Source: UBA6055 sp965203755 (lineage in GTDB: Bacteria > Chloroflexota > Anaerolineae > Aggregatilineales > Phototrophicaceae). From it: DNA of 64,000 nt. Shown one piece after another: positions 41,420-50,570 of the stretch (position 1 is its first letter; each line of letters begins with the position of its first letter). The notes beneath the pieces were generated by a model. It saw only the letters and a list, made by a program, of their open reading frames with translations, was not told the origin of the DNA and ran no database searches. A program made the translations under genes and the position numbers. The stretch lies in NCBI GenBank assembly GCA_965203755.1, contig OZ241910.1, forward strand, positions 2,604,001-2,668,000, written 5' to 3'.

Positions 41420-44023
41420 ATGGCGCGTGTCACACCAATGCGGCGGCAGTATCTGGATATCAAGAGTCAGTATCCGGACTGCATCCTGATGTTTCGGATG
41501 GGTGATTTTTATGAGATGTTTGACGACGATGCCGAAGTCGCCGCCCGCGAGCTTGATATTAGCTTGACTTTCCGCACTCACAGCAAAGGCAGCGCCAAGG
41601 TGCCGATGGCGGGCGTGCCTTATCATTCGGTAGACGGTTATATTGCCAAGTTAATCGAAAAAGGTTTTCACGTAGCGGTTTGCGACCAGATGACCGAGCC
41701 GACCGGCCGCGGCATTGTTGAGCGCGAAGTGACGCGCGTGATAACTCCTGGCACCGTCGTTGAACCGGCGCTTTTGGACGAAGGCAAAGCCAACTATCTG
41801 ATGGGCATTTTGCCGGTGGGCGACCCCAAAACGGGACGTTGGACAAGAGCCGGCATTGCTTTTGTCGATATTTCGACCGGGGAGTTCAAGGCCACCCAAT
41901 TTAAGGGCAAAGATGTGGGGATGCGGGTATTTGAGGAACTGGCGCGGGTGCAGCCACGCGAAGTGATTGTGCCAGAAAGCTGGCATCAGCGCGGCGTTAC
42001 CCTGCCCGAAGGCATTCACCTTAGTTCAGCGCCGGACTGGACTTTTGAATTCGCCGGCGCCGAGCAGCTGCTGCGGGATCATTTTCGGGTGAGTACGTTG
42101 GATGGCTATGGATTGCAGGATCAGGCTTATGCGGTGTCGGCGGCCGGCGGGGTATTGCAGTATCTTCGCACGACGCAGAAAAATTCGCTTGATCAACTGA
42201 TGAGCATCCGGTCATATTCAACGGCCGCGTTTATGGTCTTAGATCCATTTACGCGCCGCAATCTTGAACTGGTGGAGACTGTCCGCCGGCGCCAGGCGCA
42301 CGCCAGCCTGCTGGGTATTTTGAATCGCAGTGTGACGGCAATGGGCGCGCGCCTGATGCGAACCTGGATTAACCAGCCCTTGCTGGAAATCAAGCGGCTG
42401 AACGCTCGTTTGGATGCGGTTGAGGTTTTGGCGAACAGCGAGCTTTTGCGCGATGAGATCGCAGTCGAATTGAGACAGGTTGCCGATATCGAACGGCTCG
42501 CCAATCGAATTATGATGGGCCGGGCCGGGCCGCGCGATTTGCTTGCTTTGGGCAAGGCGCTGGCGGCTGTGCCTCGATTGCATGGGCTGATTGAAGCGCT
42601 TGCCAATTTGGCCGCCATTGCCGAGCGGCTTGACCCTTGCGAGCCGGTGTTTGACCTTATCGCCGCCGCGATTGTCGATGACCCGCCGGCGACGACGAAT
42701 GCTATCGGGATCATTCGCGCCGGCTATTCGGATGAACTGGATCATATTCTTCATTCAAGCCAGGATGCGCGCGACTGGATTGCCAATTTGGAGTCGCATG
42801 AGCGCCGCCGCACCGGCATCGCCAGCATCAAGGTCAGTTTTAACAAGGTCTTTGGTTATTATATTGAGGTGACCAAAGCGCATACGGACAAAGTTCCTGA
42901 AGATTATGTCCGCAAGCAGACGCTTGTCAATGCCGAGCGCTATATCACGCCTGAACTCAAGGAATATGAGTCGCTGGTTCTGAATGCCGAGGAGGAAATC
43001 CTGGAAACCGAGCGGCAGCTGTTTGCCGACCTTTGCCAGCAAGTGGGAAGGCACCGCGCCCGCCTGCTGAAGACCGCCCGCGCGATTGCCCATTTGGATG
43101 CTTTTCTGGCGCTGGCGGAGGTGGCTGTGCGCGAAGGGTATGTGCGCCCGCGGCTGACCGAAGCCAATGTGCTGCATATTGAGGCCGGTCGGCATCCGGT
43201 GGTCGAGAAACTGCTGGCGGGCACAGCCCGGTATGTGGTGAACAGCAGCGATTTTGACAGCGCGGCGCGGGTGCATATCATCACCGGGCCCAATATGTCC
43301 GGCAAATCGACCTATATTCGGCAGGTTGCGATTATTGCCCTGATGGCGCAAATCGGGAGTTTCGTTCCAGCTGATTCGGCGACGGTTGGATTGGTGGATC
43401 GTATTTTCGCGCGCATCGGGGCGCAGGACGAAATCCATGCCGGGCAAAGCACCTTTATGGTTGAAATGGTGGAAACAGCCCGCCTGCTTTCTGGCAGCAC
43501 TGAACGAAGCCTGCTGATATTGGATGAGATCGGGCGCGGCACGTCGACCTACGATGGCTTGGCGATTGCGCGGGCGGTCATTGAATATATCCACAATAAC
43601 CCGCGGCTGAACTGTCGCACCTTGTTCGCCACCCATTACCATGAATTAACCGAATTGCCGGATATCCTGCCGCGCACAGTCAATTACAATGTGGCTGTGG
43701 CTGAACAGGGCGAGGATATTGTGTTTTTGCATAAGGTTTTGCCCGGCGGCGCTGATCAGAGTTATGGGGTGCATGTGGCGCAGCTGGCGGGGATGCCGCG
43801 TTCGGTTGTGGAACGGGCGCGTGAACTGCTGGTTCAGCTGGAAGGCGATGGAAGTGATTTCGCGCTTCGCAAGCCAAAGAGGGACCACAAGCAGCTTAGC
43901 TTCTTTGACAGGCCCGAGAATCCGGCCTTGGACGCGCTGCGGGCGCTGGAGGTGGATAACCTTAGCCCGCTGGAAGCGCTCACCCAACTCTATGAACTCA
44001 AGCGAATGGCGGCCGAGGATTAG
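41420..44023 (+). CDS. mutS: DNA mismatch repair protein MutS
   Basis: 867 aa. MutS recognises mispaired or unpaired bases and recruits MutL. The mismatch-reading motif Phe30-Tyr31-Glu32 in FRMGDFYEMF, connector and clamp domains, Walker A TGPNMSGKST (about 622-631), Walker B LLILDEIGRGTSTYDG and the ATHYHEL helix near the C-terminus identify MutS1. ATG 41420 is chosen because the MARVTPMRRQYLDIKSQ start matches the family and a promoter lies inside the upstream extension; GGGAAAAG precedes it. mutL is not in the window. The stop TAG is directly followed by the ATG of the sulfotransferase. Confidence 0.97.
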   Translation: MARVTPMRRQYLDIKSQYPDCILMFRMGDFYEMFDDDAEVAARELDISLTFRTHSKGSAKVPMAGVPYHSVDGYIAKLIEKGFHVAVCDQMTEPTGRGIVEREVTRVITPGTVVEPALLDEGKANYLMGILPVGDPKTGRWTRAGIAFVDISTGEFKATQFKGKDVGMRVFEELARVQPREVIVPESWHQRGVTLPEGIHLSSAPDWTFEFAGAEQLLRDHFRVSTLDGYGLQDQAYAVSAAGGVLQYLRTTQKNSLDQLMSIRSYSTAAFMVLDPFTRRNLELVETVRRRQAHASLLGILNRSVTAMGARLMRTWINQPLLEIKRLNARLDAVEVLANSELLRDEIAVELRQVADIERLANRIMMGRAGPRDLLALGKALAAVPRLHGLIEALANLAAIAERLDPCEPVFDLIAAAIVDDPPATTNAIGIIRAGYSDELDHILHSSQDARDWIANLESHERRRTGIASIKVSFNKVFGYYIEVTKAHTDKVPEDYVRKQTLVNAERYITPELKEYESLVLNAEEEILETERQLFADLCQQVGRHRARLLKTARAIAHLDAFLALAEVAVREGYVRPRLTEANVLHIEAGRHPVVEKLLAGTARYVVNSSDFDSAARVHIITGPNMSGKSTYIRQVAIIALMAQIGSFVPADSATVGLVDRIFARIGAQDEIHAGQSTFMVEMVETARLLSGSTERSLLILDEIGRGTSTYDGLAIARAVIEYIHNNPRLNCRTLFATHYHELTELPDILPRTVNYNVAVAEQGEDIVFLHKVLPGGADQSYGVHVAQLAGMPRSVVERARELLVQLEGDGSDFALRKPKRDHKQLSFFDRPENPALDALRALEVDNLSPLEALTQLYELKRMAAED

Positions 44024-44815
44024 ATGACCGCGACCAAAACGATTGTGATCGCGACTCATCGGCGTTCGGGGACGCATTGGACGATTGACGCCCTGCGTAA
44101 CAACAGCCCCGAAATATGCGATGGCTTTTTGACGCTGGAGCGAATTGAAGCCAGCCACGATGCGCCGATTCCCCTGGACGACTTCCGGCTACAGTTGGAA
44201 GGGCTGGATGGACGCGTGCTTGTCAAAGTGCATGACCTGCCGGCGGCGACGTATTGGAAAGGCGAAGCGGAACGAAAATTTGCCCGCTTGGTTTTGGGCA
44301 GTTCCCCGATTATTTATGTGCATCGGGACGGGCGCGATGTGATGGTGTCCTTGTATTATTATATGCAGTCCTTTAGCGAGGCGGTGAAAGGGCAGTCGTT
44401 TTCAGCATTTCTGCGTGGAGAAGCGGCGCTGGATGGGGTTGCGACCGGCTTGAGCCGCCCGGCTTACTGGGCGCATCATGCGGGAGCCTGGCTGGCGCAG
44501 CCGAATCTGCTGGCGGTTTCGTATGGGGCGCTGGAATCGGATTATGAGGCGGCGCTGCGCGGGATGGCGGCTTTCCTGGAGGTGAAGTTGAATCGTTCTT
44601 TGCAGGCCATCCAGCTGCCCGGCGCCCAAAGAAAGCCAGCCCCGCTGGAACGGATACGATGGAAACTGGGCATCAGGCGGAAAAAGCTATCCTCGGCGGT
44701 GCAGCCGCGCCGCGGCAAGAGCGGCGATTGGCGAGTTCACTTCAGCGAGCATGACCTTGCCTTTTTTATGTCCGAGGCCGGCGAGACGATGCGACGATTG
44801 GGATATTCGGAATGA
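44024..44815 (+). CDS. Sulfotransferase domain protein (PAPS-dependent)
   Basis: 263 aa. The 5'-phosphosulfate loop reads ATHRRSGTHWTIDAL (residues 10-24), the 3'-phosphate motif is IIYVHRDGRDVMVSLYYY, and the C-terminal RRGKSGDWRVHFSEHDLAFF matches the RKGxxGDW loop of cytosolic-type sulfotransferases. These transfer sulfate from PAPS to alcohols, amines or glycans. The acceptor is unknown. The ATG follows the mutS stop without any intervening base, so expression depends on mutS translation. It converges on the GT-C-like gene eight bases beyond. Confidence 0.88.
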   Translation: MTATKTIVIATHRRSGTHWTIDALRNNSPEICDGFLTLERIEASHDAPIPLDDFRLQLEGLDGRVLVKVHDLPAATYWKGEAERKFARLVLGSSPIIYVHRDGRDVMVSLYYYMQSFSEAVKGQSFSAFLRGEAALDGVATGLSRPAYWAHHAGAWLAQPNLLAVSYGALESDYEAALRGMAAFLEVKLNRSLQAIQLPGAQRKPAPLERIRWKLGIRRKKLSSAVQPRRGKSGDWRVHFSEHDLAFFMSEAGETMRRLGYSE

Positions 44816-44823
44816 AGCCAGCT

Positions 44824-46197
44824 TCAATTTCCGCCGTCCATCCTTGCTGCCCGAAATGCAACAACCAGATAGATTTCATAGAAGACCGTCAAGGTTATCA
44901 GCAGATAGACAATATGAAATACTTTGACCTGCTGTTGAAACAAGGTGAATTGCAAAGATTGAATCTGCGGCGAATGCACAGCCAGTCCAATTGTCCATAA
45001 CAAGGGAATCAGCAATGTCAGAAAGGTTCTGGTTCCTCCGCCTATGATGGGCCTGTACCACGCAAATGACAAGGCATACAGCACAAAAAACAAAAGGATA
45101 TACCAGACGATGTGGATATGTTTGGCGCTGTTTTGCAGGCGGATGCCTTTGAAGAGCAGCATCAGCAGACCAAGCCCAAGAATAATCAGACTCAATCCGA
45201 CTTGGCTGCAATAGCCATACCTGTAATCACTATGTTTGCCGTAGCATCCGGACCTGAGGCTATCTGTTATGCCGCGCCTGAAACGGTCGATAATTTCATC
45301 GGATGAATGTTCATTGAGGTACTTGCTTAAACTGGGTATTTCTTCGTCTGGCATATCAGGCCAGCCGCTTCTGTCGCCCGCGAGTTTCGTGCCATTTTCG
45401 ACTTCTTCCCAGGAATCATACCACATATAAAAAGTCGTGTTGACATTGTAGAAGTAAGAACCGTATTTTTCTTTACTTTCCTGAAAATAGGGAAGGAGCA
45501 AGACCATAAACACTACAAGCGGCGTCAGAGCATAATAGAGGATTTGCCTGACTTGTTCACTGCTTAGGCTGCGGCTGAACAGCTTGTGCAGAAACAGGAT
45601 GCCGTGGCTGCTTGCGAAAATGAACAAGCCCGGCATAGCGCTGGCTTTGCTGAAGTGAGCCAGCGCGAATAGAATCCCGACCCCAATGGGTTTGTACCAC
45701 TTGGGCGATATCAGGGTATCCAGCGACAGGATGAAAGCAAAACCGAACAGGGTATAAAACAGGATTTCGGTTTGGAAGAAGGGTGATTTGATGGCGAATA
45801 CGAGAAAGGCGATGACCAATATCGAGTAGAAGGCATAGATTTTGGAGAACTTGGTGAAAAAAGCGATGCCGAGCGTCAGCAAGCATACCAGTGACAAGGC
45901 GATATTCAGCTGTTTGCCCTGTTGGAAAAATGTCTCATCGTCCATCTCCGGCGAGTAAAAGAATGCCTGAATCCAAGGGTAAAGCGGCATTCGATTGCGG
46001 TTTCCTGTGAATTGCAGATTAGACTCATGGGCTCGAATCGCAAAATTCATGTACGCGCCTTGGTCACTGCTGGTTAAATTGCTGTTGATCTCGCTTTGAG
46101 TATCGGCAACGTCCAAATACAAGCTAAGGAAAAACAGCCCGACGGCAAAAGCCAGCAGCGCTTTGCCGATGTGTTGGGTGTTGGTGAAGTTCGGCAT
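44824..46197 (-). CDS. GT-C-type membrane glycosyltransferase-like protein, copy A of a tandem pair
   Basis: 457 aa with about eleven membrane helices. The first periplasmic loop carries NLTSSDQGAYMNFAIRAHES, whose Asp follows helix 1 as in GT-C/PMT-type enzymes, then RNRMPLYPWIQAFFYSPEMDD. Family members transfer sugars from polyprenyl-phosphate carriers to proteins or glycans on the outside. The acceptor is unknown. It is strongly similar over its whole length to copy B just upstream. Start ATG 46197 aligns with the copy B start and has CCGGAG upstream; the longer frame to 46332 reads into copy B's end and a duplicated fragment of yqhQ. GC is lower than in the neighbours. Confidence 0.8.
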   Translation of the reverse strand: MPNFTNTQHIGKALLAFAVGLFFLSLYLDVADTQSEINSNLTSSDQGAYMNFAIRAHESNLQFTGNRNRMPLYPWIQAFFYSPEMDDETFFQQGKQLNIALSLVCLLTLGIAFFTKFSKIYAFYSILVIAFLVFAIKSPFFQTEILFYTLFGFAFILSLDTLISPKWYKPIGVGILFALAHFSKASAMPGLFIFASSHGILFLHKLFSRSLSSEQVRQILYYALTPLVVFMVLLLPYFQESKEKYGSYFYNVNTTFYMWYDSWEEVENGTKLAGDRSGWPDMPDEEIPSLSKYLNEHSSDEIIDRFRRGITDSLRSGCYGKHSDYRYGYCSQVGLSLIILGLGLLMLLFKGIRLQNSAKHIHIVWYILLFFVLYALSFAWYRPIIGGGTRTFLTLLIPLLWTIGLAVHSPQIQSLQFTLFQQQVKVFHIVYLLITLTVFYEIYLVVAFRAARMDGGN

Positions 46198-46276
46198 GTT
46201 CATCTCCGGCGGGTGAATAGGCGGCTTCGGGGCGGGCAAAGCAATGCGGCAGCTGGATTGTTTGGAGCGATTGTCT

Positions 46277-47647
46277 TCATTTTCCGCCATACAAGATCGC
46301 AGCGCGAATCGTGATAATTTGATAGATTTCATGGAATAGTGTCAAGGTCATTAGCAGATAGATAATATCAACTGCTTTGACATAAGGGCGGAGCAACTTG
46401 AATTGCAAGGATTGTATCTGTGGAGAATGCACGGTGAATCCGATGATCCACAGCAGGGGAATCATCAATGTAAAAATTGTTCTGGGACCGCGTCCTGAAA
46501 TGGGTATGAACCAGAGGAAAGACAAGCCATAGAGTATGAAAAACAAAAGGATATACCAGACGATGTGCATATTTTTGTGATTATTTTGGAACTGGCTTCC
46601 TTTGAAGAGCAGCGGCAGACAAACCACAAAAATGATCAGACTCAATACGACTTGGCCGCAATGCCCAAAAGCATAGGGGCTAAGCTGATAATTGCATCCG
46701 GACCAGATGAGGTGTTTTGCACCTAATCTAAAACGGGCAATCATATCACTTGGCGAATGATCTTTAAGGTAATTGCTTAAACTGGGTATTTCTTCTGCGG
46801 GCAAACTGGCCCAGCCCCCTTGTTCCTCTGCCCTCTGCATAGCATTGAAGGCTTCATCCCAAGAGTCATACCACATCAGCCGGCTACTGTTGACATTGTA
46901 GAAGTAAGAACCGTATTTCTCTTTACTTTCCTGAAAATAGGGGAGCAGCAAAATCATAAAGACCGCCACCGGCGCCAAAGCATAATAAAGGATTTGCCTG
47001 ACTTGCTCACGGCTTAAACCGCGGCTGAACAGCTTGAGCAAAAACAGGATGCCGTAGCTGCTTGCGAAAATGAACAAACCCGGCATGCCACTGGATTTGC
47101 TAAGGTGTGCCAGCGCGAATAGAAGCCCGACCCCAATGGGTTTGTACCACTTGGGCGATATCAGGGTATCCAGCGACAGGATGAAGGCAAAGCTGAACAA
47201 GGTATAAAATAGAATCTCGGTTTGAAAGAAGGGCGATTTGATGGCGAATACGAGAAAGGCGATGAACAATATCGAGTAGAAGGCATAGATTTTGGAGAAC
47301 TTGGCGAAAAAAGCGATGCCGAGCGTCAGCAGGCATATCAGCGACAAAGCTATATTCAGCCGTTTGCCCTGTTGGAAAAATGTCTCATCGTCCATCTCCG
47401 GCGAATAAAACAATGCCTGAATCCAAGGGTAAAGCGGCATTTGGTTGCGAGTGCCCGTATATTGAAAGCGGGTTTCGTATGCTTGTTTCGCAATATCCAT
47501 GTACGCGCCTTGGTCGCTTCGGGTCAAATCAGGATTAACTGGGCTTTGCTGTTGGGCAACGTTCAAGTACAGGCTAAGGAAAAACAGCCCGATGGCAAAA
47601 GCCAGCAGCGCTTTGCCGATGCGGTCGATTGACAGGAAAGCCGGCAT
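46277..47647 (-). CDS. GT-C-type membrane glycosyltransferase-like protein, copy B of a tandem pair
   Basis: 456 aa with about eleven membrane helices, same organisation as copy A: SDQGAYMDIAKQAYETRFQ after helix 1, RNQMPLYPWIQALFYSPEMDDETF, and FQTEILFYTLFSFAFILSLDTLISPKWYKPIGVG. Long blocks are identical to copy A, while the periplasmic region around residues 270-330 (after ESKEKYGSYFYNVN) has diverged most, which could mean a changed acceptor or donor. It starts at ATG 47647 directly after the yqhQ stop, with GGGTGGGGATT upstream, and so is probably co-transcribed with yqhQ. Function in surface glycosylation is inferred from the fold only. Confidence 0.8.
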   Translation of the reverse strand: MPAFLSIDRIGKALLAFAIGLFFLSLYLNVAQQQSPVNPDLTRSDQGAYMDIAKQAYETRFQYTGTRNQMPLYPWIQALFYSPEMDDETFFQQGKRLNIALSLICLLTLGIAFFAKFSKIYAFYSILFIAFLVFAIKSPFFQTEILFYTLFSFAFILSLDTLISPKWYKPIGVGLLFALAHLSKSSGMPGLFIFASSYGILFLLKLFSRGLSREQVRQILYYALAPVAVFMILLLPYFQESKEKYGSYFYNVNSSRLMWYDSWDEAFNAMQRAEEQGGWASLPAEEIPSLSNYLKDHSPSDMIARFRLGAKHLIWSGCNYQLSPYAFGHCGQVVLSLIIFVVCLPLLFKGSQFQNNHKNMHIVWYILLFFILYGLSFLWFIPISGRGPRTIFTLMIPLLWIIGFTVHSPQIQSLQFKLLRPYVKAVDIIYLLMTLTLFHEIYQIITIRAAILYGGK

Positions 47648-47649
47648 GG

Positions 47650-48723
47650 CTAATCCCCACCCGGTGAGTGGGCGGCTTCGGGACGAGGCAAGGGGATTTC
47701 GGCTTCTTCGGCTGGCATGATGCCTTCGGAAAGCAAGACTCGCTTGAACGAGACAATGGCGACTTCAATCATATCCAGGTCGGGTTCGTTGGTCGTCAGG
47801 CGCTGCAATGCCAGGTTGGGCTGAATCATGAATCGAATCCAGGCTTTGTCGAGGTTGGAAGCCGTGTATTTCAGAAATTCATAAGCGACGCCGGCGATCA
47901 CCGGGATGAACAGCACCCGCGATAGAATCAAAAGCGCGAATGGCGGCCGACCAATCAATGAGAACAGAAACACGCTGACAAAGACAACCGTCAGCAGGAA
48001 AGCGGTGCCACAGCGCGGATGCTCAATCGGGTATTGGCTGACAATTTCGGGTGTAAGCTCATCGCCGGCTTCATAGGCGTTGATGGTCTTGTGTTCGGCG
48101 CCATGATAAGAGAAGATGCGCTTGCCATCGGTCGTGCGCCCGACAAACCAGATATAGACTATCAAAATCGCCAACTGGATGATGCCTTCAATCAAGTTAA
48201 TCACAAAGGCATCCAAGCCAATCGGCAGCGCTTCGTAAGCCAGGAAGCTGCTGCTTTCGCCGGCGGCAAGGACTTCTTGGCCGGCTTCATCCATGACGAT
48301 TTCGCTTGCGGTGGCGCTAAGACCAAGCAGATTGCCGATGCCGGTGGCGGCGGTTGTGGGCAGCAGGAAAAAGATCCCCAGGCCGATAAGCAGGGAAACG
48401 GCGATGGTCGCCCAGCCGATGGGACCATTAAAACTGATGTCGTCTTCATCCAGCGCAACATCAGCCGACCACATCAGGGCGCGAATGCCAAGCCCCAGCG
48501 CATCCCACAAGCCAATCAGCCCGCGCAGAAAGGGTGTCCGGGCGATGCGCCCGCGATACAAGGCGGCGCTGAGCGGCTGTTCGTGAACAACAATTTGTCC
48601 TTTGGGGTCGCGCACGGCGACTGCCATCGAGTGTGCGCCGCGCATCATCACGCCTTCAATGACGGCTTGCCCGCCATAAGAAAATTTCAACTCGTCGGCG
48701 GTTCGTTTTGATTTTTGTTCCAA
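47650..48723 (-). CDS. yqhQ: YqhQ-like DUF1385 membrane protein
   Basis: 357 aa. The family opening YGGQAVIEGVMMRGAHSMAVAVRDPKG, central FSYHGAEHKTINAYEAGDEL and HPRCGTAFLLTVVFVSVFLFSLIG motifs are all present, together with four or five membrane helices. Biochemical function is not established. Start TTG 48723 with GGGGGAAACC upstream is the only start that keeps the family N-terminus close. Copy B of the GT-C-like pair follows directly. The last codons of this gene are duplicated downstream (see the repeat entry). Confidence 0.9.
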   Translation of the reverse strand: MEQKSKRTADELKFSYGGQAVIEGVMMRGAHSMAVAVRDPKGQIVVHEQPLSAALYRGRIARTPFLRGLIGLWDALGLGIRALMWSADVALDEDDISFNGPIGWATIAVSLLIGLGIFFLLPTTAATGIGNLLGLSATASEIVMDEAGQEVLAAGESSSFLAYEALPIGLDAFVINLIEGIIQLAILIVYIWFVGRTTDGKRIFSYHGAEHKTINAYEAGDELTPEIVSQYPIEHPRCGTAFLLTVVFVSVFLFSLIGRPPFALLILSRVLFIPVIAGVAYEFLKYTASNLDKAWIRFMIQPNLALQRLTTNEPDLDMIEVAIVSFKRVLLSEGIMPAEEAEIPLPRPEAAHSPGGD

Positions 48724-48735
48724 GGTTTCCCCCTG

Positions 48736-50496
48736 TTAAACGTCTGCCGCCGGCGCAATATACGCTTCTTGCTGATTGCGGTCAAGCTGAAACGCCGCTG
48801 CCAGGCGAATATCCAGCAATCGCATTTGCAGGCGGCGACGGCCGTTCCACTCGTTCATTTCCAAATGATAGGCGGCGTCTATGGATGATGGCATCTGTTT
48901 TGCCCAGGCGCCTAGATTAAAGCCAATCGCGTCGATGGGAGCTTTGCCATTGCGACCGAATTTGAGCTTGAGGTGCTTGCTGTCTTTGCCCACGGTGCGG
49001 CAGTCAAGGACATTCAAGCCGCGGCTCATAAAAACCGCCACCGGGTTTTTTTGTCCGGTTGGCTCCATATCGTCTACAAAGCGCGCCAGATCCTCGTTCA
49101 GGTCATCCAGCGCGAGTTCCTGGTCAATGAGAAGGGCAGGCTGTAAATTTTGTCCGGTGAACGATTCGTCCGCGATTTGCTGTAGTTTTTCATGCAGGGC
49201 TTCAATGTTGCGGTTATCGACGGTGAATCCGGCCGCCATCGCATGACCGCCGTGTCGGACTAACAGGTCGGCGCATTCGTCGAGCGCGCGGGTGATATGG
49301 AATTCAGGGATGCTGCGGCACGAGGCGCGGCTTTGCTCATCGCCCCTTTGGAAGACAATCGCCGGCCGATAATATCTTTCCGCCAGCCGTCCAGCCACCA
49401 GACCAACGATGCCGGGCTTGAAGCTCTTATCACCAGCAAATATCAAAGGCGGTTTTTCCCCATCTATCTGCTCGTGGATGGCCGCCTGTGTCTGGCGGGT
49501 GAATATCTGCCGTTCGGTGTTGAGCCTTTGCAATTCTCCAGCATAGCATATCGCTTCGTCGATGCTGGCGGCGGTGAGCAGGTTATAGGCAATGCGCGCG
49601 TCGCCGAGACGGCCGGCGGCGTTGATGCGCGGGCCGAGTCTGAAGCCGATATCCGACGCTCTGATTTGATCTGGCTTCAGCCCGGCAACTGCGGCCAAGG
49701 CATTGATTCCCGGCCGGCGCATCTCGTTAATGGTGTTTAATCCATGCTTCACCAGATAGCGATTCAGACTGTCGTTCAAGGGCACGACATCGGCTACAGT
49801 GCCAATCGCCACCAGGTCAAGCAAATCCGACTGGAGCAGGTCGGGATAGCTGGCGCGGTCGGTTTGCCATCGATGACGCAGCAGCGCCTTTGCCAGCATA
49901 AAAGCGACGCCGACGCCAGCCAAGTTGGGATTGCCCTTGCAGTCGTCTTGCTGGGGGTTGATGACAGCCAGCGCGGGTGGGATTTCCGGGCCTATCGAAT
50001 GATGGTCGGTGATGATCATGTCGAGACCGGCCTGCAGACCGGCGCCGACTTCATCCACCGAGCGGATACCGCAGTCGACGGTGATGACCACTTTTGCGCC
50101 CTGCTTTGCCAAATCCTCAAGCGCCGAGGTATTGAGACCGTATCCTTCTTTGATGCGGTCGGGGAAGTAGGCTGTGACCTGGCCGCCCAATGCGGCCAAG
50201 ACTTGTGTCATCAGCGTCGTTGCGGTGACCCCGTCGGCATCGAAATCGCCATAGACCACTATCGGCTCATGGTTGGCGATGGCGCTGTTGATGCGCTCGA
50301 CTGCCTTTGCCATGTCTTTCATGTCATCGGGGTTGGGCAAGTCGCTTTCATATAAAAAGCGCCGCGCCTCTTGAGGATCTTCAAAACCGCGATTGTACAA
50401 TAGCTGGGCCAAGATTGGCTTGATCTCTCTGTCTTTGCACTGCCCAAAGTATGACTTGGGAGCTCGCCGCGCAAGAACCCATTCCTTTTGCATCAT
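48736..50496 (-). CDS. recJ: Single-stranded-DNA exonuclease RecJ
   Basis: 586 aa with the assigned start. RecJ degrades ssDNA 5' to 3' in recombination and mismatch repair. DHH motifs: VVYGDFDADGVTATTLM, VITVDCGIRS, MIITDHHSIG; DHHA1: VRHGGHAMAAGFTV; then the OB-fold C-terminus. The reading frame extends to TTG 50562, but the family begins near MMQKEWVLARRAP, so ATG 50496 (or 50505/50493) is more likely; a promoter TTGCAG...TTATTT lies in the extension. Transcribed divergently from fmt. mutS in the same window uses RecJ-type nucleases in repair. Confidence 0.93.
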   Translation of the reverse strand: MMQKEWVLARRAPKSYFGQCKDREIKPILAQLLYNRGFEDPQEARRFLYESDLPNPDDMKDMAKAVERINSAIANHEPIVVYGDFDADGVTATTLMTQVLAALGGQVTAYFPDRIKEGYGLNTSALEDLAKQGAKVVITVDCGIRSVDEVGAGLQAGLDMIITDHHSIGPEIPPALAVINPQQDDCKGNPNLAGVGVAFMLAKALLRHRWQTDRASYPDLLQSDLLDLVAIGTVADVVPLNDSLNRYLVKHGLNTINEMRRPGINALAAVAGLKPDQIRASDIGFRLGPRINAAGRLGDARIAYNLLTAASIDEAICYAGELQRLNTERQIFTRQTQAAIHEQIDGEKPPLIFAGDKSFKPGIVGLVAGRLAERYYRPAIVFQRGDEQSRASCRSIPEFHITRALDECADLLVRHGGHAMAAGFTVDNRNIEALHEKLQQIADESFTGQNLQPALLIDQELALDDLNEDLARFVDDMEPTGQKNPVAVFMSRGLNVLDCRTVGKDSKHLKLKFGRNGKAPIDAIGFNLGAWAKQMPSSIDAAYHLEMNEWNGRRRLQMRLLDIRLAAAFQLDRNQQEAYIAPAADV

Positions 50497-50531
50497 AGAC
50501 GGCATCCAGATCATTTCATAAAATAATAGCT

Positions 50532-50540
50532 TGATACTAT
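50532..50540 (+). promoter_or_regulatory. Extended -10 promoter for fmt
   Basis: TGATACTAT (TG at 50532-50533, TACTAT 50535-50540) about 30 bases before the fmt ATG. The -35 is weak. A ribosome site AAGGATAAGGGG follows. Confidence 0.5.
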
Positions 50541-50570
50541 CATCTGCAAGGATAAGGGGCAAGATGCGCT

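Larger units (their letters stand above)
44824..47695. repeat. Tandem duplication, unit about 1.45 kb
   Basis: Two copies offset by 1450 bases: 44824 to about 46245 and 46277 to about 47695. Identical blocks such as CCCCAATGGGTTTGTACCAC occur at 45681 and 47131. The unit includes the membrane protein gene plus about 45 bases of the 3' end of yqhQ: CCCGAAGCCGCC on the minus strand lies near 46235 upstream of copy A, matching the true yqhQ end near 47685. Confidence 0.85.

Noticed and set aside
46198..46332. Upstream extension of GT-C-like copy A
   Set aside because: Reads through the end of copy B and a duplicated yqhQ fragment; the copy B start and the SD before 46197 fix the start.
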